Shown in pieces: positions 9,838-18,552 of a DNA stretch of 64,000 nucleotides. Source of the stretch: JAMXLO01 sp963812075 (GTDB lineage Bacteria; Pseudomonadota; Alphaproteobacteria; Acetobacterales; Acetobacteraceae); assembly GCA_963812075.1 (NCBI GenBank), contig CAWETN010000008.1, forward strand, positions 620,001 through 684,000, in the 5' to 3' direction. Positions within the stretch are counted from its first letter, which is position 1; every line of letters starts with the position of its first letter. Made by a program: the position numbers and the translations under genes. Below the pieces are notes generated by a model. That model saw only the letters and a list, made by a program, of their open reading frames with translations. It had not been told where the DNA came from and ran no database searches.

Positions 9838-10466
9838 GGCGAACGGCCCCCTCTAACAGCCCGTTGATGATGTCGGCCCTGATCTGATCCGGTGACCGTC
9901 GCGGGACGGCCGGCGCGGATGGGCTCTTGGACGACAACGGGAGCGACAGAATGAGTTGCTGGTGTCGTGGCCGGTGACAGAATGCTCAGCCGGCCAAGCC
10001 TTCTACGGCGAGCTGCGGGCGGTTCTGATTGCCGCAGCGTCGATCGGTTCGTCGAGCAGAATGTGGGGTGGACTGTGCGCGCGCCTGACCGTCCGGCGCT
10101 GCGGCCGGGACGCTACTTCCGCACGCTGCTGAGTGCCGCTTCGCAGGCATCGACAGCGAGCGCGGGTCGCAATGGCGCTGTACGATGCCCTGTCTCTGCG
10201 CAAATGCTGCGCCTTGGCGAGTAAGTGCCGCCGGGAGATTCTTTGCCGGGCCGCATCCGAGACGCCGGTCGCCGAGGATCCGCTCCTGCGGCCACTGCAG
10301 ACCAGCCCCCCGCAGGACAGCACGGTCGTCATATCGGCCTCGTTCCCATTCACTCTCGCGGCAGGTGTCCGCACAGCAGACCAGTCTCTCAGGTCCGCAA
10401 ACCGGCAATCGTTTCACAATGTGACGGCACCGTGCGCTGCCGCCACCGGAAGATCAGGGTATACTG
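9838..10466. other. Intergenic stretch without a recognisable gene
   Basis: These 629 bases lie between the antiterminator and the sugar phosphotransferase, both read on the minus strand. Several frames are open on each strand, but none shows a recognisable domain, start signal or codon pattern like its neighbours. It is probably the untranslated leader between the two genes or the remains of a lost gene. I see no clear promoter or terminator in it. Confidence 0.45.
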
Positions 10467-10988
10467 CTACCGAAGAGACGGAGAATCCGGTCGCTCTGCA
10501 GCAATGACCATGCCGGCCGGCATGACAACACGTCGTTTGGCATTCATTACCGATAACAAGACGGCAACGCGCTCGGATCCGCTGCAATACCCGGCAAAGA
10601 CCGCCCGAAACGTCTCGAATGGCCCGCCGATCACCCTTACGGGAGCACCCAGCGAAAGTGTCGGCTCGGAGAAATCAACCGGCCCGTCTGCGCATCGCGA
10701 AACCAACTCATCGATCACAACAGCCGGGACAACTGCGGCCTGTTCACCGAACCGCACGATATCGCGGACTCCTGGTGTATACCGGATCTTCCTTGCGGTC
10801 CGTCCCAAATCGAAATACGCGAACAGGTAAGAGGGGAATATGGGGCTGACCCTATGAAACGTGCGATCGCGCTGCCGGACCGGCATCCTGGCTAAAGGGA
10901 GCAGAAGACGGTCGGCGATATGTTCCAGCTGCGCATGAGCGATTTTTTCCGCTCCGGTCTTCGTTCGAATTAAATACCAGTCTTTCAT
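10467..10988 (-). CDS. NusG/RfaH-family transcription antiterminator
   Basis: This 173-residue protein is a specialised NusG paralogue. The N-terminal domain starts DWYLIRTKTGAEKIAHAQLE and continues with PIFPSYLFAYFDLG and a YTPGVRDIVRFGEQ loop, the RNA-polymerase-binding face. The C-terminal KOW region contains LGAPVRVIGGPFETFRAVF. Such paralogues (RfaH, UpxY and similar) bind RNA polymerase early in a long polysaccharide operon and suppress pausing and premature termination. It is the first gene of the minus-strand cluster, exactly where such a regulator is expected. A GAGG ribosome-binding site lies about six bases before the ATG. It is not the housekeeping NusG, which normally sits next to secE and ribosomal protein genes. 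Confidence 0.88.
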   Translation of the reverse strand: MKDWYLIRTKTGAEKIAHAQLEHIADRLLLPLARMPVRQRDRTFHRVSPIFPSYLFAYFDLGRTARKIRYTPGVRDIVRFGEQAAVVPAVVIDELVSRCADGPVDFSEPTLSLGAPVRVIGGPFETFRAVFAGYCSGSERVAVLLSVMNAKRRVVMPAGMVIAAERPDSPSLR

Positions 10989-11717
10989 AGCAGACCTCGG
11001 CCGGTTATGGATTCATTACTCTTATGGGGAGCAAGTGACTAAGTGTTAGTTAATTAAGTTACAGTCCCTTGGAGTTGAAACCATACCAGCTTGGGTAATT
11101 CAGCTTTTGGGCCAATCGCGAGTCCGTTCAAACAAGCCCATGCTTCCGCAGTTACCCTGCCTGTGATAGGAAGAGTTTCATATTATCCTCTGTGCTCTGA
11201 GCGCATCCCTCGCGGGATGAGATCACCCCCGCACCCTCTGCTTTGCGCTACGATTGGCATTGCGAAGGTGGCGTCAGGCAACGAGGTGATTACATCAAGC
11301 CCTCCGCCTTACGCAACAGATTTATAGTGCCAAAGCTTTTTTTCGACTGAATGGACACGCTTATGGGTGTATCTGTATACTATATACTACCTAAGGTTGA
11401 TGAAAGTGTCTGAACCAAATACCGACAGGATGATGCATGACATAGACAATCGCAGAGATTGTGGTCGCCGCTCGCCACCATCACGTACCATACGGTCCAC
11501 CATCACGTACCATACGGTAGCACATCGTCTCTTTGATGGCTCGCGGGCGGCGCCCCAGGTCGCCATGCGGCTCACGCCTGCCATGTCAGGCATGCGAGAG
11601 TTTTCCTGGCGCCAGAGGGAAAAGTGCAATACAAATTGGTACATTCGCCGATGCGGCCGCCGCTTATTCCATCGGCTTGTGCGGACTGTGAGCAGCCTTA
11701 AATAGGGATAGTAAGAT
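10989..11717. promoter_or_regulatory. AT-rich divergent leader between antiterminator and wecB
   Basis: This 729-base gap separates the minus-strand polysaccharide operon from plus-strand wecB and is visibly richer in A and T than its surroundings. It holds an 8-bp palindrome TTAATTAA at 11050-11057, an inverted repeat CATCCC/GGGATG at 11204-11219, an AT-rich run near 11370-11398, and a perfect 22-bp tandem duplication at 11475-11518. No open frame with convincing coding character is present. It most likely carries the promoters for both transcription units. Exact promoter positions are not claimed. Confidence 0.55.
11475..11518. repeat. Perfect 22-bp tandem duplication with internal dyads
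   Basis: Two identical 22-base units occupy 11475-11496 and 11497-11518. Each unit contains the dyad CGTA-CCA-TACG (four-base arms, three-base spacer). The two dyads are therefore spaced 22 bp apart, about two helical turns, on the same DNA face. That geometry suits cooperative binding of a dimeric regulator about 200 bases upstream of wecB. A chance duplication is the alternative. Confidence 0.8.
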
Positions 11718-12890
11718 ATGCGCATAATGATAGCTTTTGGCACTCGTCCTGAGGCGATCAAAATGGCGCCCATCATCCATAGGCTCGAGGCCAACCCCGA
11801 AATAACCTCTCTGGTCTGCGTAACGGCCCAGCACCGACAGATGTTGGATCAGGTGATGAACTTGTTCGCCATCCGGGCCGATCGCGACCTGGACATAATG
11901 CGCGATGGCCAGGGGCTGACCTGGGTGACGACGGCGGTGCTGGAGCGAATGGCCGCGGTGTATGCCGAACTGCGCCCCGACCGCGTGCTGGTGCAGGGCG
12001 ATACGACCACGACACTTGCGGCCTCCTTGGCTGCGTTCTACGCCAAGGTGCCGGTCGCGCATGTGGAAGCGGGGCTGCGGACCGGCAACGTGCGCTCACC
12101 GTGGCCGGAAGAGATGAACCGGCGGCTGACAACTCACATTGCCGATCTGCATTTCCCGCCAACCGAAGCCGCGCGGCAAAACCTGCTCAGTGAAGGTATC
12201 GACCCGTCCCGGATCGTGGTCACCGGAAACACCGTGATCGACGCGCTGTTCCATGCGATCGACATCCTTGACGCTGATCCCGCAAGGAAGGCCGCGATCG
12301 ACGCGCAGCTGCCGCGGCTGGATCCAAATAAGAAGTTGATACTGGTCACCGGCCATCGCCGGGAGAACTTTGACGGCGGACTGGAGCGCGTCGCGCACGG
12401 ACTGCTGCGGCTGGCGAAACGCGGCGATGTGGAAATTGTCTATCCTGTGCACCTCAATCCAAACGTGCGCCAAGTCGCCGAGAAGGTGCTGGGGCTGCAC
12501 GATGCAATCCACCTGATCGCGCCGCTGGACTACCTGCCCTTCGTTCATCTCATGCGCCGGTCAGATCTGATCATCACCGACTCGGGGGGAGTCCAAGAGG
12601 AAGCGCCATCACTCGGAAAGCCCGTGCTGGTGACGCGGGACACGACCGAGCGCCCCGAAGCCGTGGAGGCGGGTACCGTGAAGCTGATCGGCACCGATAC
12701 CGCGGCGTTGGTCGCAGAGGCGAGCATTTTGCTCGACGACCGTCGCGCCTACGAACAGATGAGTTTCGCGCACAACCCATATGGTGACGGCAGAGCCGCC
12801 GAACGGATCGTGGCGGCTCTACTGCACACCGCCTCACCGCCTGGTAATCATGGCGACATTCTGCCTGTACCGTTTGTCATCGCCCGGTGA
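11718..12890 (+). CDS. wecB: UDP-N-acetylglucosamine 2-epimerase (non-hydrolysing)
   Basis: This 390-residue enzyme interconverts UDP-GlcNAc and UDP-ManNAc in the cytoplasm. Family signatures include FGTRPEAIKMAP at 7-18, the QGDTTTT loop at 93-99, HVEAGLRT at 115-122, VTGHRRENF, and the C-terminal UDP-binding TDSGGVQEEAP. Length is normal. It is read away from the polysaccharide operon and precedes a hairpin at 12999-13020. UDP-ManNAc made here could feed the WecG-type transferase encoded at 5096-5881, a link inferred from the two families. The start is preceded by a weak AGGGA site. Confidence 0.94.
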   Translation: MRIMIAFGTRPEAIKMAPIIHRLEANPEITSLVCVTAQHRQMLDQVMNLFAIRADRDLDIMRDGQGLTWVTTAVLERMAAVYAELRPDRVLVQGDTTTTLAASLAAFYAKVPVAHVEAGLRTGNVRSPWPEEMNRRLTTHIADLHFPPTEAARQNLLSEGIDPSRIVVTGNTVIDALFHAIDILDADPARKAAIDAQLPRLDPNKKLILVTGHRRENFDGGLERVAHGLLRLAKRGDVEIVYPVHLNPNVRQVAEKVLGLHDAIHLIAPLDYLPFVHLMRRSDLIITDSGGVQEEAPSLGKPVLVTRDTTERPEAVEAGTVKLIGTDTAALVAEASILLDDRRAYEQMSFAHNPYGDGRAAERIVAALLHTASPPGNHGDILPVPFVIAR

Positions 12891-12998
12891 GTTCTCGCCA
12901 GAACGGGCGACTGAAAAACCGAGGTCTCGATACGCAGGCGGCAGGCGGAGTGCTGCCTGAGTTGGCCTGTCCAAACTGCGCCCGAAGTGATGCCACCT

Positions 12999-13020
12999 CT
13001 CCTCCGATCGGTCGGAGGAG
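12999..13020 (+). terminator. 9-bp perfect stem-loop after wecB
   Basis: The arms CTCCTCCGA and TCGGAGGAG pair perfectly around a TCGG loop, 108 bases after the wecB stop. There is no following T-run, so it may be a factor-assisted terminator, an RNA-stabilising hairpin or a protein site ahead of dapF. Confidence 0.45.
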
Positions 13021-13147
13021 CTGATGGGGTGCCAGATTGGCGGTAAGCGTAGCCTGAGATCGAACTGACGCTGGCGTAAACCGTGCAACGGATCGCTTCG
13101 CGCCTCGCCCCTTCCACCGCTGCCCCGTCGCCGCCTATATCCTCTGC

Positions 13148-13980
13148 ATGGCGGGCTTCCTCAAGATGCACGGCTGCGGCAACGACTTCGTCGTCCTCGA
13201 CGAGCGCTGTGGACCGCTCGGCCTGACCGAGCGCCGCGCCGCCGCGATCGCCGACCGGCACACCGGCATCGGCTGCGACCAGGTCATCGCCATCGAGCCG
13301 CCACCGCCGGACTCCAACGCCGATGCCTTCATGCACATCCGCAACCCCGACGGCGCGGAGGCCGGGGCCTGCGGCAACGCCACGCGCTGCGTCGCCGACC
13401 TCCTGGTGCGCGAGACCGGCCGCCGCAGCCAGGTCATCCGCACCATCGCCGGCAACCTGCCCGCCGATGCGCTGCCCGACGGGCGCGTGGCGTCGACATG
13501 GGGCCGGCGCGGCTCGGCTGGCGCGACATCCCGCTGGCGCGTCCGATGGACACGCTGCATCTCGACCTCGCCGTCGGGCCGGTCGCGGACCCGGCGCCGC
13601 CAGCATGGGCAATCCGCACGCGACGTTCTTCGTCCAGGACGTCGCGCAGCTGCCGGTGGCGGAGCTGGGCCCGCGCCTCGAGCACGATCCGCTGTTCCCG
13701 GAGCGCGCCAATATCGGCTTTGCCGAGGTCCTGGCGCCGGACCGCATCCGGCTCCGCGTGTGGGAGCGTAGCGCAGGGCTGACGCTGGCCTGCGGCTCCG
13801 GCGCCTGCGCGGCACTGGTGAACGCGCATCGCCGCGGCCTGACCGGCCGCCGCGCCACGCTGGTGATGGACGGCGGGGAACTGGAGATCGAGTGGCGCGA
13901 CGGACGGCCACGTGCTGATGACCGGCCCGGTAGCAACCTCCTTCAGCGGCGAGATCGACCTCGCCGCCTATCCGGCATGA
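13148..13980 (+). CDS. dapF: Diaminopimelate epimerase, three frame breaks
   Basis: The enzyme converts LL- to meso-diaminopimelate for lysine and peptidoglycan. The restored product is about 277 residues, normal for DapF. It starts MAGFLKMHGCGNDF. The two catalytic cysteine regions are both present but in different frames: GACGNATRC early and LACGSGACAALV late. Frame changes are needed near 13490 (GRV to DMGPARLGW), near 13590 (to MGNPHATFF) and near 13903 (to the end GPVATSFSGEIDLAAYPA, stop 13978-13980). All segments are well conserved and the gene is normally essential, so base-call errors are the likely cause. Its stop overlaps the mtaB start as ATGA. Confidence 0.85.
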
Positions 13981-15210
13981 GCGTCGAGATCCTCACCTTC
14001 GGCTGCCGGCTCAACGCCTATGAGAGCGAGGTGATGCGCGGCCACGCCGCCGCGCTCACCGACACGGTGATCGTCAACACCTGCGCGGTGACGGCCGAGG
14101 CGGAGCGTCAGGCGCGCCAGGCAATCCGCCGCGCCGCGCGCGAGCGTCCCGGGGCGCGCATCGTCGTCACCGGATGCGCCGCGCAGATCGATCCGGCGGC
14201 ATGGCGGGACCTGCCGGGGGTGACTCGCGTGCTGGGCAATGCCGACAAGCTGCGGCCGGAGAGCTGGGCGGCGGATGCGCTCGGGCGCGGGTCTCGGACA
14301 TCATGGCGGCGCGCGAGACGGCGACGCATCTGGTCACCGAGTTCGCCGGCCGGGCGCGCGCCTTCGTACAGGTGCAGCAGGGCTGCGACCACCGCTGCAC
14401 GTTCTGCGTCATCCCGTTCGGCCGCGGCGCCAACCGCACCGTGCCGGTCGGCGCCGTGGTGGCGCAGGTGCGCGCACTGGTCGCCGCCGGCTACCAGGAG
14501 GTGGTGCTGACCGGCGTCGATATCGCCTCGTACGGCGCCGACCTGCCGGGGACGCCGCGGCTCGGACAGCTGGTCCGCCGGATGCTGACGCTGGTGCCGG
14601 AGCTGCCGCGGCTGCGCCTGTCGTCGCTCGACCCGGCCGCGATCGATGACGACCTCTGGCGGCTGATCGCCGAGGAACCGCGGCTGATGCCGCATCTTCA
14701 CCTGTCGCTGCAGGCGGGCAGCGACCTGATCCTGAAGCGGATGAAGCGCCGCCATCTGCCGCGCCGGCGCGATGGCGGCGATCGCCCGGCGCGCGCGCTG
14801 CGGCCCGGCATCGCGATCGGCGCCGACCTGATCGCCGGGTTCCCCACCGAGACCGAGGCGCTGTTCCGCGAGACGCTCGACTTCGTGGCCGAGGCGGCGC
14901 TGCCGTTCCTGCACGTGTTTCCCTACAGCGAGCGCCCCGGCACGCCGGCGGCGCGGATGCCTGCCGTGCCGGTGCCGCTGCGTCGCGAGCGCGCAGCCCG
15001 CCTGCGGGCGGCCGGCGCGGCGAACGCCGGCAGGTTCCTGGCAGCACAGCTCGGGCAGACGGTTTCGCGTGCTGACCGAGAGCGCCGATCGCCGGCCATA
15101 GCGAACATTTCGCGGCCGTCCGGCTTGCCGCGCCCGGCGAGCCCGGCCGGCTGGTGGCGGCCCGTGTCGTCGGGCTGGCGGAGCAGTCCCTGCTGGCGGA
15201 GGCAGCCTGA
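13977..15210 (+). CDS. mtaB: tRNA t6A37 methylthiotransferase, several frame breaks
   Basis: This radical-SAM enzyme adds a methylthio group to N6-threonylcarbamoyladenosine 37 of tRNA. Restored length is about 411 residues. The N-terminal iron-sulfur domain has TFGCRLNAYESEVM, VNTCAVTAEAERQARQ and VTGCAAQ. The radical-SAM cluster is QGCDHRCTFCVIPFGRG, and GIAIGADLIAGFPTETE follows. Frame breaks are seen near 14287, a compensating pair between about 14756 and 14790 (scrambling some ten residues), and near 15063 and 15105. The true C-terminus, LAEQSLLAEAA, stops at 15208-15210 and overlaps the ftsY start. The density of breaks next to an equally broken dapF suggests a locally poor consensus. 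Confidence 0.82.
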
Positions 15211-16136
15211 TGGCACTCGGGTTCTTCTCGCGCCTGAAGGAAGGCCTGACGCGCAGCACGCAGAAGCTGACCGAGGGTCTGACCAGCTTCACCGCGGTGC
15301 TCAACAAGCGGCGGCTGGACGATGCGGCGCTCGACGAGCTGGAGGACCTGCTGATCGGCGCCGACCTGGGCACCGTGGTGGCGCGGCGGGTGATCGACAG
15401 CTTCCGCCGCTCGCGCTTCGGCAGCGAGGTGACCGACGACGAAATCAAGCAGGCGCTGGCGCAGGAGATCGCCGCCATCCTGCAGCCGGTGGCGCGGCCG
15501 CTGGTGCTCGATCCGGTGAAGCGGCCGCACGTGGTACTCGTCGTGGGCGTGAACGGCACCGGCAAGACGACCACGATCGGCAAGCTGGCGCAGAACTACC
15601 GCGAACAGGGCAAGCGCGCGGTGCTGGTGGCAGGCGACACGTTCCGCGCCGCCGCGGTCGAGCAGCTGCAGATCTGGGGCGAGCGGGTCGGCGCGCCGGT
15701 GATCGCCGGCGGCCCGAACGCCGATGCCGCAGGCCTGGCATTCAACGCGCTGACGCAGGCCGCGGCCGAACGCGCCGACGTGCTGCTGATCGACACCGCG
15801 GGTCGGCTGCACAACAAGGCCGTGCTGATGGACGAGTTGCGCAAGATCGTGCGTGTACTGAAGAAGCAGGACGCGACCGCGCCGCATTCGGTGCTGCTGG
15901 TGCTGGACGCGACCACCGGGCAGAACGCCGTGCAGCAGGTGCGGGTGTTCAAGGAGATGGTGGACGTGACCGGCCTGGTGGTGACCAAGCTCGACGGCAG
16001 CGCGCGCGGCGGCATCGTGGTGGCGCTGGCCGAGACATTCGGGCTGCCGGTGCACGCGGTGGGCGTGGGGGAGAAGGCGAGCGATCTGCGGCCGTTCGAT
16101 GCAGAGGACTTCGCGCGCGGTCTGGTGGGGATGTAG
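15210..16136 (+). CDS. ftsY: Signal recognition particle receptor FtsY
   Basis: This 308-residue SRP GTPase is the membrane-associated receptor that docks ribosome-nascent chain-SRP complexes at the translocon. A short N-terminal region, without the long acidic domain of E. coli FtsY, precedes the NG domain. The P-loop GVNGTGKTT is at 113-121, DTFRAAA at 143-149, followed by LLIDTAGRLHNK and TKLDGSARGG. Alphaproteobacterial FtsY proteins are commonly this short. Its ATG overlaps the mtaB stop (TGATG), and the dapF-mtaB-ftsY order points to one operon. It converges on accC with a 31-base gap. Confidence 0.95.
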   Translation: MALGFFSRLKEGLTRSTQKLTEGLTSFTAVLNKRRLDDAALDELEDLLIGADLGTVVARRVIDSFRRSRFGSEVTDDEIKQALAQEIAAILQPVARPLVLDPVKRPHVVLVVGVNGTGKTTTIGKLAQNYREQGKRAVLVAGDTFRAAAVEQLQIWGERVGAPVIAGGPNADAAGLAFNALTQAAAERADVLLIDTAGRLHNKAVLMDELRKIVRVLKKQDATAPHSVLLVLDATTGQNAVQQVRVFKEMVDVTGLVVTKLDGSARGGIVVALAETFGLPVHAVGVGEKASDLRPFDAEDFARGLVGM

Positions 16137-16167
16137 ATACGTCCGCCGTGGCGCCCTGGATGGCGAA

Positions 16168-17505
16168 CTACGAAGCGACGAACTGCTCCAGCCAGTGCAC
16201 CGTGTAGTCGCCACGCTGGAACGCCGCATCCTCGACGATCCGCTGATGCAGCGGGATGGTCGTCTGGATGCCGACGACGGCGAACTCCTCGAGCGCGCGG
16301 CGCATGCGGCTGATCGCATCGGCCCGCGTCGCGGCGTGCACGATCAGCTTGGCGACCAGGCTGTCGTAATAGGGCGGCACGAAGTAGCCGGCATACAGCG
16401 CGGAATCGATGCGCACCCCCAGGCCGCCGGGCGCGTGGAAGGCGGTGACGCGGCCGGGCGTGGGGATGAAGGTCGTGGGATCCTCGGCGGTGATGCGGCA
16501 CTCGATGGCGTGGCCGGAGAAGCGGATGTCGCTCTGCCGGTAGCCAAGCGCTGCGCCGGCGGCGATGCGGATCTGCTCGCGCACGAGGTCGATGCCGCAG
16601 ACCATCTCGGTGACCGGATGCTCTACCTGCAGCCGCGTGTTCATCTCGATGAAGGCGAACTGGCCGTCCTGGTAGAGGAACTCGAGCGTGCCGGCATTGC
16701 GATAGCCCAGGCTGGCGAGCGCCGCCGTGGCGGTGGCGCCGAGCCGGTCGCGCGCGCCGGTGCTGAGCGCCGGCGACCCGGCCTCCTCCAGCAGCTTCTG
16801 ATGCCGCCGTTGCAGGCTGCAGTCGCGCTCGCCGAAATGCACCACGCTGCCATGCGCATCGGCCAGCACCTGCAGCTCGATATGGCGCGGATGGTCGAGA
16901 TACTTCTCGATATACACGCCGTCGTTGCCGAACGCCGCACGCGCCTCGGTACGGGCAACCTGGAACGCCTCTTCCAGCGACGCTGCGTCGCGCGCCACCT
17001 TCATGCCGCGCCCGCCACCCCCGGCGGTGGCCTTCACCAGCACCGGATAGCCGATGGCGCCGGCGACGTCGCGCGCCCGGGCGACATCCGCCACTGCGCC
17101 GTCCGAGCCCGGAACCAGCGGCACGCCCAGCTTCGCCATCGCCGCTTTGGCGGTGATCTTGTCGCCCATCATGCGGATGTGCGCCGGCGACGGACCGATG
17201 AAGGTGAGGCCGTGCGCCTCGACCATCTCGGCAAACTTCGCGTTCTCGGCCAGGAAGCCGTAGCCGGGATGGATCGCCTCCGCGCCGGTCACCAGTGCCG
17301 CGGACAGGATGGCCGGGATGTTGAGATAGCTGTCCTTCGCCGCTGGCGGGCCAATGCACACGCTCTCGTCGGCCAGGCGCACATGCATCGCCTCGGCGTC
17401 GGCGGTGGAGTGTACGGCGACCGACGGGATGCCCAGTTCGCGACAGGCCCGCTGGATGCGAAGGGCGATCTCGCCGCGATTGGCGATGAGGATCTTCTGG
17501 AACAC
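16168..17505 (-). CDS. accC: Acetyl-CoA carboxylase biotin carboxylase
   Basis: This 445-residue ATP-grasp enzyme carboxylates biotin on the carrier protein AccB using bicarbonate and ATP, the first half-reaction of fatty-acid synthesis. It has MFQKILIANRGEIALRI at the start, GYGFLAENAKFAEM, the glycine-rich ATP loop ATAGGGGRGMKVA, ERDCSLQRRHQK, and EMNTRLQVEHPVTEM in the active site. Length is standard. It follows accB and aroQ on the same strand in the conserved order aroQ-accB-accC, so the three are likely cotranscribed. Confidence 0.96.
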   Translation of the reverse strand: MFQKILIANRGEIALRIQRACRELGIPSVAVHSTADAEAMHVRLADESVCIGPPAAKDSYLNIPAILSAALVTGAEAIHPGYGFLAENAKFAEMVEAHGLTFIGPSPAHIRMMGDKITAKAAMAKLGVPLVPGSDGAVADVARARDVAGAIGYPVLVKATAGGGGRGMKVARDAASLEEAFQVARTEARAAFGNDGVYIEKYLDHPRHIELQVLADAHGSVVHFGERDCSLQRRHQKLLEEAGSPALSTGARDRLGATATAALASLGYRNAGTLEFLYQDGQFAFIEMNTRLQVEHPVTEMVCGIDLVREQIRIAAGAALGYRQSDIRFSGHAIECRITAEDPTTFIPTPGRVTAFHAPGGLGVRIDSALYAGYFVPPYYDSLVAKLIVHAATRADAISRMRRALEEFAVVGIQTTIPLHQRIVEDAAFQRGDYTVHWLEQFVAS

Positions 17506-17569
17506 GCGCGCTAAACGGGTCCGGGCATTGCCCGGTCTTCGTTCGTCGGGTCCGGACGCGATCCGGCCA

Positions 17570-18016
17570 TCATTCCACGATCAGCAGGACTTCGCCGTAT
17601 TCCACCGGCGTGCTGTTGGCGGCCAGGATGCGGGCGACGGTGCCCGCCTTCGGCGCCCTGATCTGGTTGAACGTCTTCATCGCCTCGATCAGCAGCAACG
17701 TCTGGCCGGCCGTCACACTCTGTCCGATGGTCACGAAGGGCGGCGCACCGGGCTCGGGCGAGAGATAGGCGACGCCGACCATGGGGCTCAGCACCGCGCC
17801 CGGATGGCTGGCCTCGTCGGGCGCCGCGGTGACCGGTGCGGCACCGGCCATCGGGGCGGCGATGACCGGCGCAGCCGCCACCAACGAGGGTGCCGCGGCG
17901 CGGACGACGCGGATGCGGCTGTCCTTGTCGGCGATCTCGATCTCGGTGAGGCCGGTTTCGCTCAGCACGGCGGCAAGCGCGCGGATCGCGTCGGGATCGA
18001 ACGGGATGCGGGTCAT
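17570..18016 (-). CDS. accB: Acetyl-CoA carboxylase biotin carboxyl carrier protein
   Basis: This 148-residue carrier has a short N-terminal domain, an Ala/Pro-rich linker (about residues 41-72) and a C-terminal biotinyl domain. The biotin acceptor is K114 in IEAMKTFNQI. The start at 18016 is chosen because it overlaps the aroQ stop as ATGA and gives the normal N-terminus MTRIPFDPDAIRALA; the frame is open further upstream but that part lies inside aroQ. It works with AccC encoded 64 bases downstream. Confidence 0.95.
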   Translation of the reverse strand: MTRIPFDPDAIRALAAVLSETGLTEIEIADKDSRIRVVRAAAPSLVAAAPVIAAPMAGAAPVTAAPDEASHPGAVLSPMVGVAYLSPEPGAPPFVTIGQSVTAGQTLLLIEAMKTFNQIRAPKAGTVARILAANSTPVEYGEVLLIVE

Positions 18017-18474
18017 GCCGTGCCCTCGAGCAACAGGTCGGCCATGGCGGTCAGCGCCAGAGCATAGCCGCGGATGCCAAGGCCGCAGATCACGCCTACG
18101 GCCGCCTTGGAGACGTACGAATGCTGGCGGAACTTCTCGCGGCGGTGGATGTTGGTGACGTGCACCTCGATCACCGGCAGGTCGGAGGCGAGCAACGCGT
18201 CCATCAGCGCAATCGACGTCGTGGTGTAGCCCGCCGGGTTGATCACGATGCCCCGGGCGCGGCCGCGGCACTCCTGCACCCAGGATACCAGTTCGCCCTC
18301 GCCGTTGGTCTGGCGGAAGTCGATCGCGAGGCCCAGCTGGTCGGCGGTCTCGGCACAGAGCTGTTCGACGTCATCGAGCGTGGCGCTGCCGTAAAGCTGC
18401 GGCTGACGCAGGCCGAGCATGTTCATGTTGGGGCCGTTGAGCACGGCGATGAGGGGCGGGGCCGATTCCGACAT
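18013..18474 (-). CDS. aroQ: Type II 3-dehydroquinate dehydratase
   Basis: This 153-residue enzyme dehydrates 3-dehydroquinate in the shikimate pathway. The family signature LNGPNMNMLGLRQPQLYG places the catalytic tyrosine at Y28. The later motifs INPAGYTTTSIALMDAL (78-94) and EVHVTNIHRREKFRQHSY (103-120, with active-site H105) are present. The histidine often seen in the second motif (YTHTS) is threonine here. The gene leads the aroQ-accB-accC operon, a pairing often seen in Alphaproteobacteria. Confidence 0.95.
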   Translation of the reverse strand: MSESAPPLIAVLNGPNMNMLGLRQPQLYGSATLDDVEQLCAETADQLGLAIDFRQTNGEGELVSWVQECRGRARGIVINPAGYTTTSIALMDALLASDLPVIEVHVTNIHRREKFRQHSYVSKAAVGVICGLGIRGYALALTAMADLLLEGTA

Positions 18475-18552
18475 CCGGCGCGGTTAGCATAGCTGGGCGC
18501 GGGGGTCCAACAGGCCCGCCACGCGCGCACCGATGTCAGCCTGCTCCGCGGA

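Noticed and set aside
10989..11717. A small gene in the AT-rich leader
   Set aside because: Open frames there are short, lack a start signal and do not resemble protein domains.
13148..15210. Programmed frameshifting in dapF and mtaB
   Set aside because: Shifts go in both directions at several unrelated sites without slippery heptamers or shared structure, which fits base-call errors better.
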